This document shows positions 12,107 through 23,887 of a DNA stretch of 64,000 nucleotides, piece after piece; within the stretch, counting starts at the first letter, position 1, and each line of letters begins with the position of its first letter. Below the pieces are notes generated by a model. It was not told where the DNA came from. It worked only from the letters and a program-made list of their open reading frames with translations, and made no database searches. Origin of the DNA: Chimonanthus salicifolius (Eukaryota > Streptophyta > Magnoliopsida > Laurales > Calycanthaceae); contig CM023541.1 of NCBI GenBank assembly GCA_013350335.1, forward strand, positions 36,324,739 to 36,388,738, in the 5' to 3' direction. Both the position numbers and the translations under genes were made by a program.

Positions 12107-15100
12107 GTAATAATCGTTGTCATTTTACCTTCTAGAATCAAATACAACTCACTGATAACTATGCCGCTAATTTGGATATGTATAGTCTGTGCTGACCTTT
12201 GTGCTGGGTAAAGAAATGTTTGCTGTTCTAATTTTAATTGTTAAATGGTCATCACATAAAGAAAAATGTTATGTGAACTGTGGACCCATTTTTAATTGTT
12301 TTAGTCATCGTCTGATTGTAACACTTTGGTTGAAGAAAATGGGAAAATCTGAGTGGATTGGGTGCTCATCTTATCGATCTTCCAATGGGGTGATTCTATA
12401 CAAGAATTTAGACAAACATGGTTCCCGTTGGTTTTGGAAGGGGTTTGAAGTTTCAGCTGTGGCGATAAGGATGTGAGGCTGTGTGCTGAGTTCATGAATC
12501 CAATCTGATTTACCTATAAGGAAAAGGTCAAATTTCTTCTTTACTAGATTTGATCCTAGGAATTGTAGAAAGTATCTCAAGTGCCACTGATGAAGTACGA
12601 AGCTAATGTGAAATTATCAGAAGATGTGTCTGGTGGTTGGTGCTAAACCACATCCAAAGATGATTTTCTATTGATGAACCTGTAGCTCTCCAATCAATTT
12701 AAAATGATACTGGAGCCCACTTATTCATATTTAAATTTTTTAATGTGTTTTAATTATTATTTTTTGAAATGGGAAAGTGTGTTAAATATGAGCATCTTCA
12801 ATGGTGATTGCCATTAACATTTTTCTTGTTTAGATAGTGAGTTGTCTGTCAGCAGAACATCCGTGGTCTCAGTACCTTCCAATAGTATATTATGTCATGG
12901 ATCATAGGATTGACACGTTTGATTTAATTTTTTGGCATTGATTTATTTGTTTTATTTATTCTTTTGATGCTGAAAAGGCTGTCTGTCTGATTATGTTTGC
13001 AGTTATATACTTCTTTAGTTCTTTTATTACTATTACTATGACTATGACTATGACTATAACTGTTACTACTATTATTTATTATTGTTTATTAGTGTTACAT
13101 ACTTATTTGGCCTGACCCAATTAGGCCATAGTTGTCTACTATTGGCTTGACTTAAATAGATTAAAACTTGGTTCTGCCTAAGTCTGACCGTAGTTGATCA
13201 AAATTTGTTTCACCCATTTTTTATCCTACCTAGTGACCAGGTGTATGACTACTAGGAACCGGGTCCAGTATGAAAGCTATGGTTCTCATTTTGAAGGATA
13301 TCATGGTTAGGTTAACGTGCTCCTAGTCACTTGAGATCATCATGATTCAGTTGGGTATTGACATCAACATCTCTTGCATTGTTCTCAAGGAGATAGTTGG
13401 AAATTTGGTTGTGGAACCACACTAACATATATAACGGTGCATCATGTTGCTGCAGCCAAGAATAAATCCACTTAAAATTTTATCTTGAGTTTACTAAATA
13501 ATGATATAGCTAAAAGAAAATAGTAATATTTACATGTTTTGGCCTAGACAAGCTGAAATTTGCTCCAAATTACAGAAAGTAAGCTTTGTGGCATGCATAT
13601 GTGTTTTTATTCAACAAAGACCAAGGACTATAGCTGCCACATCCATTATATGACTAATACCATTTGTGTGCCTTTCTAAATGAAGAAATGATTATGGGAA
13701 GGGTTAGTAAGTTCTCCATTCACAGCATAATAACCATTCTCATAACTTGTTGCTCTATCTGTCTAGGCATTGGGTAAATGCATATACTTGCCTTCTCATG
13801 TAATGTTTGGATTTAGTGAACCCACATAATGTTGGTAAGTATAGTGAAACCCCAGTTAGTGGGCTTAGGGTGTATTATTTTTTTTTCTTTGATTTAATGT
13901 GGGGATTTTTTAAATTCATTAACATAATTCAAAGCTTTGCATATGTCTATGGTTTTTGGCAAATAATCAAGTATTGGGGCACCCTAGTAGTACTTAGATG
14001 TGGATATAATCTGCCATTTAATATACGAACATATTTAATTACATGTTGTTTTCAAGCAATTTGTCAAACATTTCCAATGGTCTACATTTTTCTGAACTTG
14101 AAAGATTAAGTTCTATTTTCAAAATAAAATGAGTTTTAGAAAAAAATTATTTGACCTTCTTTGTGGGGATATTCTATGATCACCAAGATTTGGGATATTT
14201 ATAATTTATTTATTGGGTGAGACATTAAATTCATTTTGTTGCATAGAAGCACTTTTGGGAGAAATAACTATTGAAGGCGAGTAAAGTTATGTGAAACACA
14301 TTGAAAATGATGGTTATTGAAACAGTGAATAAACCATATGTTTGGCAATTTGGAAAAGCTTCTCAAGAATGTATGGTGAGTTTAAGGGAAATGCTTCTAA
14401 ATTTGTCTAGTTACATGTAGCCCCGTTGATGGGGGCCTAAGTTGCATGGGCATGGGTGTGAGGGTTGGAGTCAGACATGGGTGTAAGGTCTTGGACTCGG
14501 CAATCCAGGAAAAAATAGGACATGGGGACACGACACCATATTTAAATAAATTAAATCTGAATTCATTTTGAATGAAAATAAGGTCTGAAAATACAGTAAA
14601 TAAAAAAATAGTGTACTAGTTTTATTATAAACATTGAATGGTAGACATGTTGATACTTGATACTTCTATTCAATTTTAAGAGGGGGAAGGTGTTGTAATA
14701 CTTTAGTCATCTTGGAAAGCAATGTTAAAAAGCAATAAATAAGTCCATGAAGAATGGGTGTGAGCGTCTTACACAGAAAGAGAAGTTTCATTTCTTTGTT
14801 TTGCATATGGGGAAATACATTGTTTTAAAGTGTAATTTCTTTGAAATAGTTGAAACACTTTGATGGGAAATTTTAGAGGTTCAAGGTTCGTATCCCTTTA
14901 GTTGCACATGGGGGAGTACACCACCGTAAAGTGCAAGTGCACTTTTGGGGAAATACATATGTGGAAATACACCCAACCTTTCAAAAAAAAAAAGAAAAAG
15001 AAAAAGAAATACACCTTCTCCTAGTGCAAGTGCACTTTTAGGGGAGATGCACTTTCCAAATGTACCTTTTGTGTTTGGCAATGGCAATAACATTGGTTTA

Positions 15101-18100
15101 TGAAGGTAATACTTCTAGTAGAGCCCTTCAGTTTGCTTTTTGAGCTTAAATGATTCCATCTTTTTTTTTTTGAGGTCCGGAGGTGTCCAGCGTTGCACCC
15201 GACTAGTCCTCCGGGGTGTGTGAAAACCCCCCTATCTGCACACCAAATGATTCCATCTATTTGAGCGTGTGCAATTGGCATCATCGAAGCCTAACCCATC
15301 TATCTAGGGTTGGGTTTGTGAAGTTTTCACTTCGATAATTTTTTATTTCATTTCACAATGTAACATGTCATTTTTCACCACTTATTTTCAAACCTTCCTT
15401 GATCTTTCTTGTCTCTGTTCTTTGAAGTTTGAGCTTGTAACCCTTTAAGTTCTTCATAGGATCATTGACCTTGCAACCCCTTCTCCTAGTTAGTTGAACT
15501 TGGAACTTTCTTCGATTCTTTGTGGTTGTCATGTTTCAGTATACCAACACCCCACTACCATCATCATCACAATATCTCCTATGAAAAGCCATATTCTCTG
15601 TCACTTCACAACCTCAAATCTTGCTCTATCCCTTCATCCAAGTTCTTAAGGGCCTTCTTTTCCCCTACAACATTCTGGTTGGTGTTTAGTTGGAGTTGTT
15701 TCTACTCTTTTACATGCATGTCCAATCCATCTCAAACAATATTCCATCATTTTCTTGTCTATTGGTAGTACTTTCAAGGTTCCTTAATTTTTTTCTTTAA
15801 AGTAACGAACAAGCTTCTTAAAAGGGAAAGGTACAGTATAGGAAACATATATGGATCCTCTACAAAATGCAAGAATCAACGATCAAAAGAAAATAAACCA
15901 AAATCCACCATAAAAAACTGTTCACATAATTACAAATGGCCCACAACACTCTCACCACGATCTACTTATTTTGGATAAGAAATTTGCCACTGCATTAACA
16001 GATCGCCTAACAAGGTTGAAAGAAATTTCCTTATCCCTGCAAAGACAGGAAATGTCTCTTGAAATAATAACAATTCATAGAGGTTTCTATAGTCCCTAAA
16101 GTGGTATGGGGTCTGACAAAAACATGTCATATTTCCTAGAGGATTTTGTTGAAGTCCCCCTGTTCTTGCTGGTCTTGGCTTACCCTTTGTTGGTGCCATC
16201 AACATTAAATTTAAGATGGCTCCTGTATGGCGGCTTTCATTTCTCCAATGTTCTACACTTCCTCCCTCCTCCTTTCAAACACTCAGACCACCCTATGATA
16301 AAATCATCAAAGACAAGACCTTTGAATTCTTTACATCCCATAAGCCAAAAGATGAGAAGATCCTAAGCTTTTTTCAAAAAGCCTATAGATCTCTATTTTG
16401 TTCAAAGATTCTCAAATTTCTCTCCACAAAGACCATAGAATGACAACCGGAATTGACTGCCAAGCTATTTTACCCCTAAATTTCAAAGCACCACACCACC
16501 AAGTGGACAAAATATCAATAGTCGAATCATTCAATGCCGAAGAGCAACCCATAAGGTCCAAAAAACTGTTCCATTGCACCCTCAACAAGATACACTGACA
16601 AAATAGATGATCCATTATTTCTATTTCAAGGTTCCTTTAATGCAACTATTTCTAATTCGATCTTTTAATTCATCTCTCAAAGGAAAAATATGTATCTTTT
16701 AATTTTACTCCACAGTCCACAAAGAATTCTCTCTCTTTTTTCTTCCCTTTTCCTCCATCTCTTTTTTTTCTTCTCCCTTAATTCATTATAACAATTATTA
16801 TTTTATTTTCTGCTAATGGAGCAACCTGTAGAGGTCCTTGCATGTACTGAATCCTAATTTAATCATTTCTCATCAGTCTTGGTATTCCATTCAATGTGTC
16901 TTGGCCACATGAATTTTATCTTTTCACCCCATGCTTTTTTGGTTGCTCCACAATAACATGTCATTTTTTACTACTTCAGCATGAATCTGATTTCCATGTC
17001 TCCCAGCTCCTTGAATTTGTGACCCTTAATTCTTCATGCTAGAGTTGTTTCTTATCTTCTGTGTATATATGCTCGAACACCTGCATTTCTTTATTATGTA
17101 TTTATTTCTGCTAATGGAACTACCCATATAGTTGTATTTACTGAATGCTAATTTGTCATTTCTCATTAGTCTTGATATTCCATTGAACATGTGTCTCAGC
17201 CACATGTATTTTATCTATTGTTATTTCTTTGATGTCCAACGTATTTGTTCTTATAAAAATGATTTTTTAATTGAATTGGTTCTCTTTGGTCATAAATCAT
17301 TTTCTCCTTTTGCCTACCCTATGTTAATTCTGTTCACAGTATCCAACATATCAAGTTATCATCCATTTAAAAAAAAAGAAGCAAATTATCATTTCATTGT
17401 TCTATAATTGCACCTAGAAATTGCAATTTACCACACCATGGCACAATGGTATTTTTAATTTTAAACAATTCATCACCTGTCTGCAAAAAAAGAAAAAAAG
17501 GTTTAAACAATTAATCCTCTCTATTCTCTGATTGCTAACTTGCAATCTCCTATAAATCATTGGCGTAGATGACCTCACACCGTCGCTGCTATTTTGATTG
17601 ACATATTAGTGGTATATCTTTTTGAACAACAGTTACTAAGAAACTTTGTACTCGATATGTGCTGCAAATCGTCCATGACCAAGTTGAAGAATGTGGAGCT
17701 CGAAGTAGATGTCCTCATGCCTAATTCTACTTGGAACTCTTATCTCTCCACAAACGATTCTTACACTTGTTACTGCTCCTCTATGCATATCTTATATCAT
17801 TTTTATATAACCGTCAAGATTGTACCAATTTTTGCATTTTTTTTTATTAGACTGTCAAGGATATACTTTCTTCTAGGCTTTCTCCCAAATAAGAGCATGT
17901 ATAAAGTAGAATTTGCTTCTTATTTCTAAAACTTTCCATTGCTTGACAAGAAATGGACTTCATTTAAGATCTACTTGATGTAGAATAAAATTGGTTCTCT
18001 AAAACATCAGATTCATGCCTTAGGCATTGTCGACTATTCCCCAGTGTTTCATTATGTCGCTCATTTGTTTATTAACTCGAAAGTTTGTATAATTTGAAAA

Positions 18101-21100
18101 TCTCTTCTTAAATAATAACTATTATTTGATAAAGTTATTTGTAATTCATCCTTAAGTGGTGCGTAATGCTTGCAAAATTGAAGTTAAATGAAATAAAGTA
18201 ATATTTTTCCATATTCTAATTAATTAGTGAAGAATGTTCAATCATTTCCTGTCATTGGAAATGCTTCCTGAGGTGTTGCGCTCTTCTATGTATTGAAATC
18301 AAAACCCATTATCACTTTTAATTTTGTATGCTTCCTTAGGTGTTGCACTCTTCTATGCCTTGAAATAAAAACCTAGAGTCATTTTGAATTTTATATTACT
18401 CTAAATTTTAACTTTGTTAAATCCTTTCCAAATAACAACAACAATGACAATAAGAACAACAACAACAACTTTGTTGAAGCATGTTATTCTTGTAATATAT
18501 TTTTAGGTGGTTTCGGTGTGCACTCTTCTATGTGCCTGTCTACTATGTCAGTCCTAGAGTTTTGTTGGGACAACAAAAGGTTCTAGAGTCTGGTCCTTTT
18601 TACTGTAGATGTGAGAAAAAGTTCTCAGTGCTGCATCTTCCATGTCATTTTAAACTTTTTGTCAAAAAGGGATCTAGAGTCCAATTGGCAAATAACACAC
18701 ACACACACATGCATGTATATATGTTTATGTATATTTAGTAACAATCATAGTTTTGTTGGAAAAAAATTTGACACGGAATCAATGACAATAAAAAGGCCCA
18801 GAAAGGAAGTTGTTCAGCTAGAGAGACATAAACAGGGTGGGAGACCATGCCTGTGCAATTTCGAACAAAAAAAGCCCACAGCCAGGCCAAAAATAAAACA
18901 AAGCCCCATCGAAGATCAGGATAAGCACAGATGAATCTTCTATGATATTAAGCTTTCTCAACACTCCTTTCTTAGCCAGCTCATCAGTTTCTTCCCCATT
19001 CACATTCATGGAAACATGAATGGACCTCAGCAGGCCAACACAACTAAAGCCAGATATCTCCTCAATGAGATCTGAGATCCATGGGCTATTGTCTGCTTTG
19101 TTGGCCCACCTAATCGTACATGCTGAGTCTCCTTCAACAATGATAGGTAAGAAGTTCCTTTCTACTGCAAGTTTCAGCCCAAATGACAGTGTGCAGAAAC
19201 CTTCACCATAAGCACAAAACATGGGCCAGTTGGTCCAGAAAAAAGCCACCAAGTCCAATTAGCTTTGGTGCAAATCAGATAAATAGTTTCAATCCCCCTA
19301 CTGGGTAGCTCAACTGATAGACACTCTGGCACAGGAACCAGAGGTCTCAGGTTTGAGTCCCGTAGTAACTCGATGGCCGTCGTTTGTGGGGGTCTGCGTG
19401 TATCCGGAGCTTTACCCAATGCCCTTGTACTCGGGTAGAGGTGGGGGTCTTGGGTTTCTCCATCATAAAAAAAAAGGTAGTTTCCACATGAAAGCCCACT
19501 AGAAATATGTTTGTTCTACTATCGTACTTTAAGATTGGTCCATAATACTTTGTAGACCATACATGATCCGTAAACGGATCGGGTCACAATGGAAGACTGA
19601 GTCGCCGAGTTCGAGTCACAAAACTCGGCAGTTTCACTAGAATTTTGTAATTCAAGTTCAGTTTTGGTAACCACCGACGGTCACAAATTGAATTCAAATT
19701 CAAACTCTCAACCGCCGGGAAGTTTCCCAACCGTTTTTTGGCATTAAAAGGAGGTGGGTTGAGAGTTAGTGGGGCACCCACTCTATCCACAGTGGTGTCA
19801 TTGTTTCAGCCATGGCCAGAAAAGAGAAGAAAAGAAGGAGCCAAGAAAGAACATGGGAGTTCTCCATACTGTTTTTCCAAACATCACCCATTCAGTTATC
19901 ACGTTGTGCTCCAAACAGCATTTAGAAAGGAGGAATGCATCCTTTGAGGACGCTACCAATTGCTCCTTCAATTGCATGCCGCTGTTGCCTTCAGACACTT
20001 GAATTCAAACAGACCCAATTTGAGGATGTTGTACACTCAGTCCCAACTTGCATTTCAATCTCAAAGCTGTATGGTTTTCAATTTACATGAAGTGGGACTG
20101 AAAAGATGACAAGTCAAGGCAGATATTGTCGGGTTGTGAATTTTGTAAATCTCTCTTAAATTATAGTGGATATTTTGCCTATCAATGGGCACATGGAGGT
20201 TTCCCCATTCAGCGGGTTTACCACGTAAAAAAAAAAATTACTGTGTCTCAATCTTTATTCCATTTTGTTTTTGTGTGTTGCCGGAAGACGGTCCAGATTC
20301 AAGTCCCGCTCGCTACATGCAGAAGAAAGGCGAGTAGGGGCGACGAATCTCATTTTAGATCAAGTATTCTCTTTCCAACCTAAAATAGGGGATCAGTGTG
20401 TGGGCTGCTTACAATCCAGAAAATGTGGAGTCTTGTACACTAGCAGCCACATGTTGTTTTAATTGATGATGGTCTGAGATTTTTGGCAAGACATGCATAG
20501 TTGACATGTTTTATGGTATGCATGTTTGGACGTTGTAGAGCAGTGGTGGAGCCTAATGGAGCAGTTTTTAATTCAGAAGCAAAGACACTGAGTTGTTTTC
20601 TCAGAATGGCTTGAGTGAATTAAGTGGGTCCAATAATTGCAAAACATTGCAGTGTAAGTGTATTTGTAATTTCTCTCAGTTATAGTGGGAATTTTTGCTC
20701 GCATTGAGCACGTGGAGGTTTCCCCATTTAGAGGGTTTTATCACGTTAAAAAAAATATTGTCTCAGTCCCTTATTTTCCCATTTGTATTTGTGTGTTGCC
20801 GGAAGACATCCAGATTCGAGTCCCGCTTGTCCGTCGAAAAACGAGTAGGGGCGTCGAATCTCATTTTAGATCAATACATTTTTGGGTCTTCTTGTAATTC
20901 CGGTTGACATGTACATATGATCTTACTTTGTTGCTTGATTATGGTGTTGGTTGGTATGTGTGTTGGAATCTAATATTGGAATATGCCCTACAGAAATTCC
21001 AAGATACAAAATTCACTGATTTCACTTAACATTTAAATAAAATTTAATAAATGTTCATTTACACATCAATCAAATGTAAATTAACACCAATAAAAACTTC

Positions 21101-22774
21101 GTACAAATTTTATTGAACAGCCAAGTATAAGCAATTGCAGTGTACATTTTCGTTAGTTCTGGTTTCCATGTTTTTGTGTTTGTTTTCTATGTTTTCTCCT
21201 TTGTAGTCTGTACTTTTTATTCACCCTGTTTATAATATCACTGTTGTCAATATAGTAATGGTGTTAAATGGTAGTCAAGGAATAAATGACGAATCAAACA
21301 TGGTGTTGTGTTTGACATGTTTGTCACATGTATGCCATTCTTGTCAAAGACTCCAAATGAAAGTTCTTCCCATAAAAGGACAATATTTATTCTTAGACTT
21401 GGTGATGTGATATAAATGTCCTCCACCTTAATGCTTATCTTTTATATTTTAAAAACTATTTATTTTTCATGTGATAGATGAAATTGCATTTAAATTCACT
21501 GCTTTTTTTTTTCCTGATTATTTAGACTTGACTACCATCTTATTTCTAACAAGTTGTGTTAATGTCTACCTTGACTAGAGAATAGTGATCATAATCGATA
21601 TCTGCTGCTCCACATTCCCTGATGGTCAAACAAAAGAAACTTTGCAAAAACTAATTTGCAAAGTTCTAACTCATGAAAGTTGCATATTCACTGAGAATTA
21701 AAATGCTGCTTGAATGATGGATAGCTTGTTATACTTTAACATGCTTATGTAACAACCACTCTCTCTTTTCGTGTTGTAAGAAGTATGTTATTCATGTCAG
21801 TAGAACTGCTCAACCAGCCAATCAGCTTTTTAGGATGAGAACTGTGAACCTAGAATCCAATGTGTTTTTTCCCCTTCTAAAACATGCCATAGACCATTGA
21901 TCAAGATATTCAGAAATTCATCTAATGAATTTATTTATTTTTTGTTTAGTTGGAAGATAGTTATATGTACTCTTGTCTGAAGTTTATAGTGGTGATTGAG
22001 CTAGGAGTATGTTTATTTTAATTTTGTCCACTGTTTCTCATTTCATATTATCACTTTGATATGCATGTATGTTATCGAGTTTCAGTTCTAATCTTTAGTT
22101 GCTTTTTTGTCAATCAGATCAGTTGGGATGAGCCTGAATTTATGCAGAATGTTAAACAAGTGAGCCCTTGGGAGGTGGAAGTGATTTCAGTAACACAGAT
22201 TCAAACTACATTCCCTCCTACAAAGAAACTCAGACTTCCTCAGAATACTGAGTTACTCACTGATGGAGAGGGCCCTATGTTTTTCCCAGTGACAGGGTTA
22301 ACTCATACACTGATGGGGCAATTGAATCCATCACTGTATGGTAATAAATTTTTTCCTGCTGGCATGCAGGGAGCCAGGCATAACCCAATCTGTGTTTCAA
22401 ATTTACCCAATTTTGCAGCCAACAGCAATCATCCATTGTACTCTGGTAACCTCTGTGGAAATAATTCGATGTTGGAGTTGGGCCATGTTTCTACAGAACT
22501 AAACGTTGGCAATATATCACAATCAGAGAAGTGCTCAGCACAGATCCAGGGAAAAATCCATTTCTTTGGCACAGAGCATTTAGGCAGTCGGATCTGCAAC
22601 CCAACAAAACAGGCTGGTGGTGGATTCATTCAGCTGTTTGGTCAGATCATCCAGACCAAAAGGCCTGTTGAAACCGACTTTGATAACATGGATGGTGATA
22701 TCAGTAAAGGATGCAAAAAGGCAGAAGGTGGACACTATTTCACACCCATACAGTCTGCTGCTCAACCATCTTGA
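11051..22774 (+). CDS. ARF17: Auxin response factor, clade C (ARF17-like), two coding exons
   Basis: Join 11051-12106 and 22118-22774; 570 residues, close to the usual ARF17 length. Nuclear transcription factor that binds auxin response elements; clade-C ARFs act mainly as repressors. Seen: the ATG sits in CCATGG context. Residues about 122-224 form the B3 domain, with the clade-C hallmark [13 protein letters not shown] (130-142), where other ARFs have a THGG-type motif, and the DNA-contact loop [13 protein letters not shown] (180-192). Residues about 262-375 form the ARF (Auxin_resp) domain. This domain runs across the intron, SPWRSLQ then ISWDEPEF, as in the family. The middle region is followed by KKLRLPQ and a miR160 site. 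There is no PB1 domain, as in ARF17. Regulation is expected through miR160 cleavage. Odd: the single coding intron is 10 kb. It could be a PB1-less ARF10/16 paralogue. Family call is firm, exact orthology less so. Confidence 0.93.
14926..15042. repeat. Pair of palindromes AAGTGCAAGTGCACTT
   Basis: The motif GTGCAAGTGCACTTTT(G/A)GGG occurs twice about 95 bp apart, with AAATACAC between. Each core is a 16-bp palindrome. The element is unidentified. Confidence 0.5.
15163..15250 (-). repeat. Short poly-T-led palindromic repeat
   Basis: Begins with a T run and contains inverted CCGGAGG and CCTCCGG arms around GTGTCCAGCGTTGCACCC. It looks like the A-tailed 3' end of a SINE-like element on the minus strand, but the head is missing and the family is not recognised. 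Confidence 0.3.
15830..16620 (-). mobile_element. LINE 3'-end remnant (zf-RVT and RNase H-like pieces)
   Basis: On the minus strand, 16615-16412 encodes [22 protein letters not shown], then [20 protein letters not shown], the typical end of a plant L1-type ORF2. Downstream pieces read [11 protein letters not shown] (RNase H-like, about 16220) and [15 protein letters not shown] (about 15990). Broken by stops and frame changes. It lies in the ARF17-like intron. Confidence 0.7.
16797..17225 (+). repeat. Direct duplication, period about 302 bp
   Basis: 16801-16935 and 17099-17225 are diverged copies (TTTCTGCTAATGGA, then ACTGAATCCTAATTT or ACTGAATGCTAATTT, then TCTTGRTATTCCATT, then GCCACATG). 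No coding; intronic. Confidence 0.6.
18262..18395 (+). repeat. 67-bp tandem duplication
   Basis: Two diverged units starting TGCTTCCT at 18262 and 18329, each with CTCTTCTATG and then TTGAAAT and AAAACC. A third partial match (GTGCACTCTTCTATGTG) occurs near 18518. Confidence 0.6.
18818..19258 (-). mobile_element. RNase H-like domain fragment of a LINE
   Basis: A 146-codon open frame on the minus strand reads [20 protein letters not shown], then [14 protein letters not shown], then [19 protein letters not shown], the plant RVT_3 (RNase H-like) domain that ends LINE ORF2s. Part of the C-terminal half only. Intronic, antisense to the ARF17-like gene. Confidence 0.7.
19297..19475 (+). mobile_element. 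tRNA-derived SINE, family 2
   Basis: Pol III box A GGGTAGCTCAACTGATAG and box B AGGTTTGAGTCCCG. The body is GGGGGTCTGCGTG, then CCCTTGTACTCGGGTAGAG, GGGTTTCTCCATCATAAAA, with an A-rich tail. A truncated relative is at 54205-54352. Confidence 0.75.
20126..20395 (+). mobile_element. Copia-like LTR fragment, copy 1
   Basis: Contains GTTTCCCCATTCAGCGGGTT, then TACCACGTAAA and TGTGTCTCAATC, the sequence style at the 3' end of plant copia LTRs, followed by TTGCCGGAAGAC and CGAGTAGGGGCG. A near-duplicate starts about 530 bp downstream. Confidence 0.55.
20655..20915 (+). mobile_element. Copia-like LTR fragment, copy 2
   Basis: Repeats copy 1 (GGTTTCCCCATTTAGAGGG, ATCACGTTAAA, TTGCCGGAAGAC, CGAGTAGGGGCGTCGAATC) with about 80-85% identity by eye. 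Either two LTRs of a strongly deleted element or a local duplication. Confidence 0.55.
22118..22774 (+). CDS. ARF17: ARF17-like exon 2 (end of ARF domain, middle region, stop)
   Basis: 218 codons plus TGA at 22772-22774. The acceptor is TTTTTTGTCAATCAG. It begins ISWDEPEF and continues [12 protein letters not shown], the family's conserved end of the ARF domain, then KKLRLPQ. It contains the miR160 site. The same frame continues past the stop, with a second stop (TAG, 22829-22831) and then a PB1-like peptide up to 22899. Confidence 0.92.
   Translation: MSWDEPEFMQNVKQVSPWEVEVISVTQIQTTFPPTKKLRLPQNTELLTDGEGPMFFPVTGLTHTLMGQLNPSLYGNKFFPAGMQGARHNPICVSNLPNFAANSNHPLYSGNLCGNNSMLELGHVSTELNVGNISQSEKCSAQIQGKIHFFGTEHLGSRICNPTKQAGGGFIQLFGQIIQTKRPVETDFDNMDGDISKGCKKAEGGHYFTPIQSAAQPS
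22360..22380 (+). promoter_or_regulatory. miR160 target site in ARF17-like mRNA
   Basis: 21 nt, encoding AGMQGAR around residues 433-439, the usual place in ARF10/16/17. The core GCAGGGAGCCAGGCA is complementary to the 5' end of plant miR160. One position (22366, G) gives a G:U pair with the common miR160a. The cleavage window opposite miRNA nucleotides 10-11 is fully paired. This predicts slicing and repression of the transcript. Confidence 0.92.
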
Positions 22775-22899
22775 GCCTCAGCGTCAAAGTGTGATGTAGG
22801 AGATTTCTGCATCGAGGGATCTGAGCAGTAGTACAAGCATGTTCTTTATAAAAGTGAAGGTTTCTTTGTTTTGCGACTTACAGATGAGAAGTTGTACAG
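22775..22899 (+). pseudogene. Possible relic of PB1 domain start / 3' UTR of ARF17-like gene
   Basis: In the same frame as the coding sequence, after the TGA (22772) and a TAG (22829), the frame reads HVLYKSEGFF and then LTDEKLYR. This loosely resembles the clade-C PB1 opening (KVFMESED then SYEELYR). It ends at a good splice donor, CAG|GTATCA (22899/22900). The resemblance is short and may be chance; otherwise it is ordinary 3' UTR. Confidence 0.3.
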
Positions 22900-23887
22900 G
22901 TATCAAAGAATCTTTCTTCCATAATCCATATTATTAGAGCTTGCTGAATCTTTATTTAGTTAGTGGCAGATATTGAGACCACAAATAATTCATTTTGGTG
23001 ATATGTAATTGTTAACTTTATCAATCATACAAAAAATTTAAAGTATGATAAATGATCATCTTTTCAGTGCCAGACTCTTTTACAGCATTCTGCTAAATTG
23101 GTCTCATGGATTTGTTTGCTCTTTTCTTATTTGTGAATTGGCTTAGGCAATTTACTTTTTGAGAATTTTTATATAATTTCTCATAAAGGTTGATCTAGAC
23201 AAATGGGATAAATGACTTCGATGCTGATGATACAAAAAACTTATACAATCTTATATACCAAGGAGGTTATACTTTGATGATGATGATGCAATATATCTTT
23301 TTTTTTTGGTAAGCATGATGCAAAATTTTATTCAGCCTATTATATAGCATATTTTTGGTATTAAGATTATTAGTAGGGAAAGTATGCCAGTTGCTGATTT
23401 GATGATCCTTTATTTCTTTTTGAAAGGTTTTTACTGAATCTTCTTATAATGCATGTCAGTCTTTTTTAATAATATGGTAGGGTGATTCTAGAGTGTTTGT
23501 AGGTAGGTCTTGATGGTGTGCGAAGATGTATTCTATACATTATGTTGCTCCATTCATGATTTTCTTGAGAAACCTTGCATGTATTCTTATATACAACGTC
23601 ACTTTTCAACTAGCCATATGGAACATGGATTCCTTTGATGTTGTACCTATTTTCACCTTTTATTACCATTCAATTGGTTCAGATTGTACAATGGTGATGA
23701 CTACTATTCTCCATTGGTTACAAATTTTGTTTTGTTTGTTTAAAATCATTATCATAGGATACTCAGTTGAACTAATCTCCATTCAATTATTTGAAGCAAC
23801 TAAAGGGGCTTATCTAAGTGATTGACAAATATTGGATGTATTGCTGTTAGCCAATGAATTGATTCATCTTCCAAAACATGGAAATGA

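Larger units (their letters stand above)
12107..22117 (+). other. ARF17-like intron 1 (10,011 bp)
   Basis: GT (12107) to AG (22117), phase 0, joining the ARF domain without loss. It holds LINE 3'-end remnants on the minus strand (15830-16620 and 18818-19258), a SINE (19297-19475), two copies of a copia-like LTR piece (about 20126-20395 and 20655-20915) and local duplications. From 12107 to about 15800 I see only AT-rich sequence with a short imperfect ACTATG-type repeat near 13020-13080. From 20915 to 22117 I see nothing but AT-rich intron. Confidence 0.9.

Noticed and set aside
19297..19370. A functional tRNA gene
   Set aside because: Box A and B are present, but no acceptor stem closes, and a SINE body with A tail follows.
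22900..23200. A full PB1 domain downstream of the ARF stop
   Set aside because: Beyond 22899 no frame shows the rest of PB1; only a short possible relic remains.
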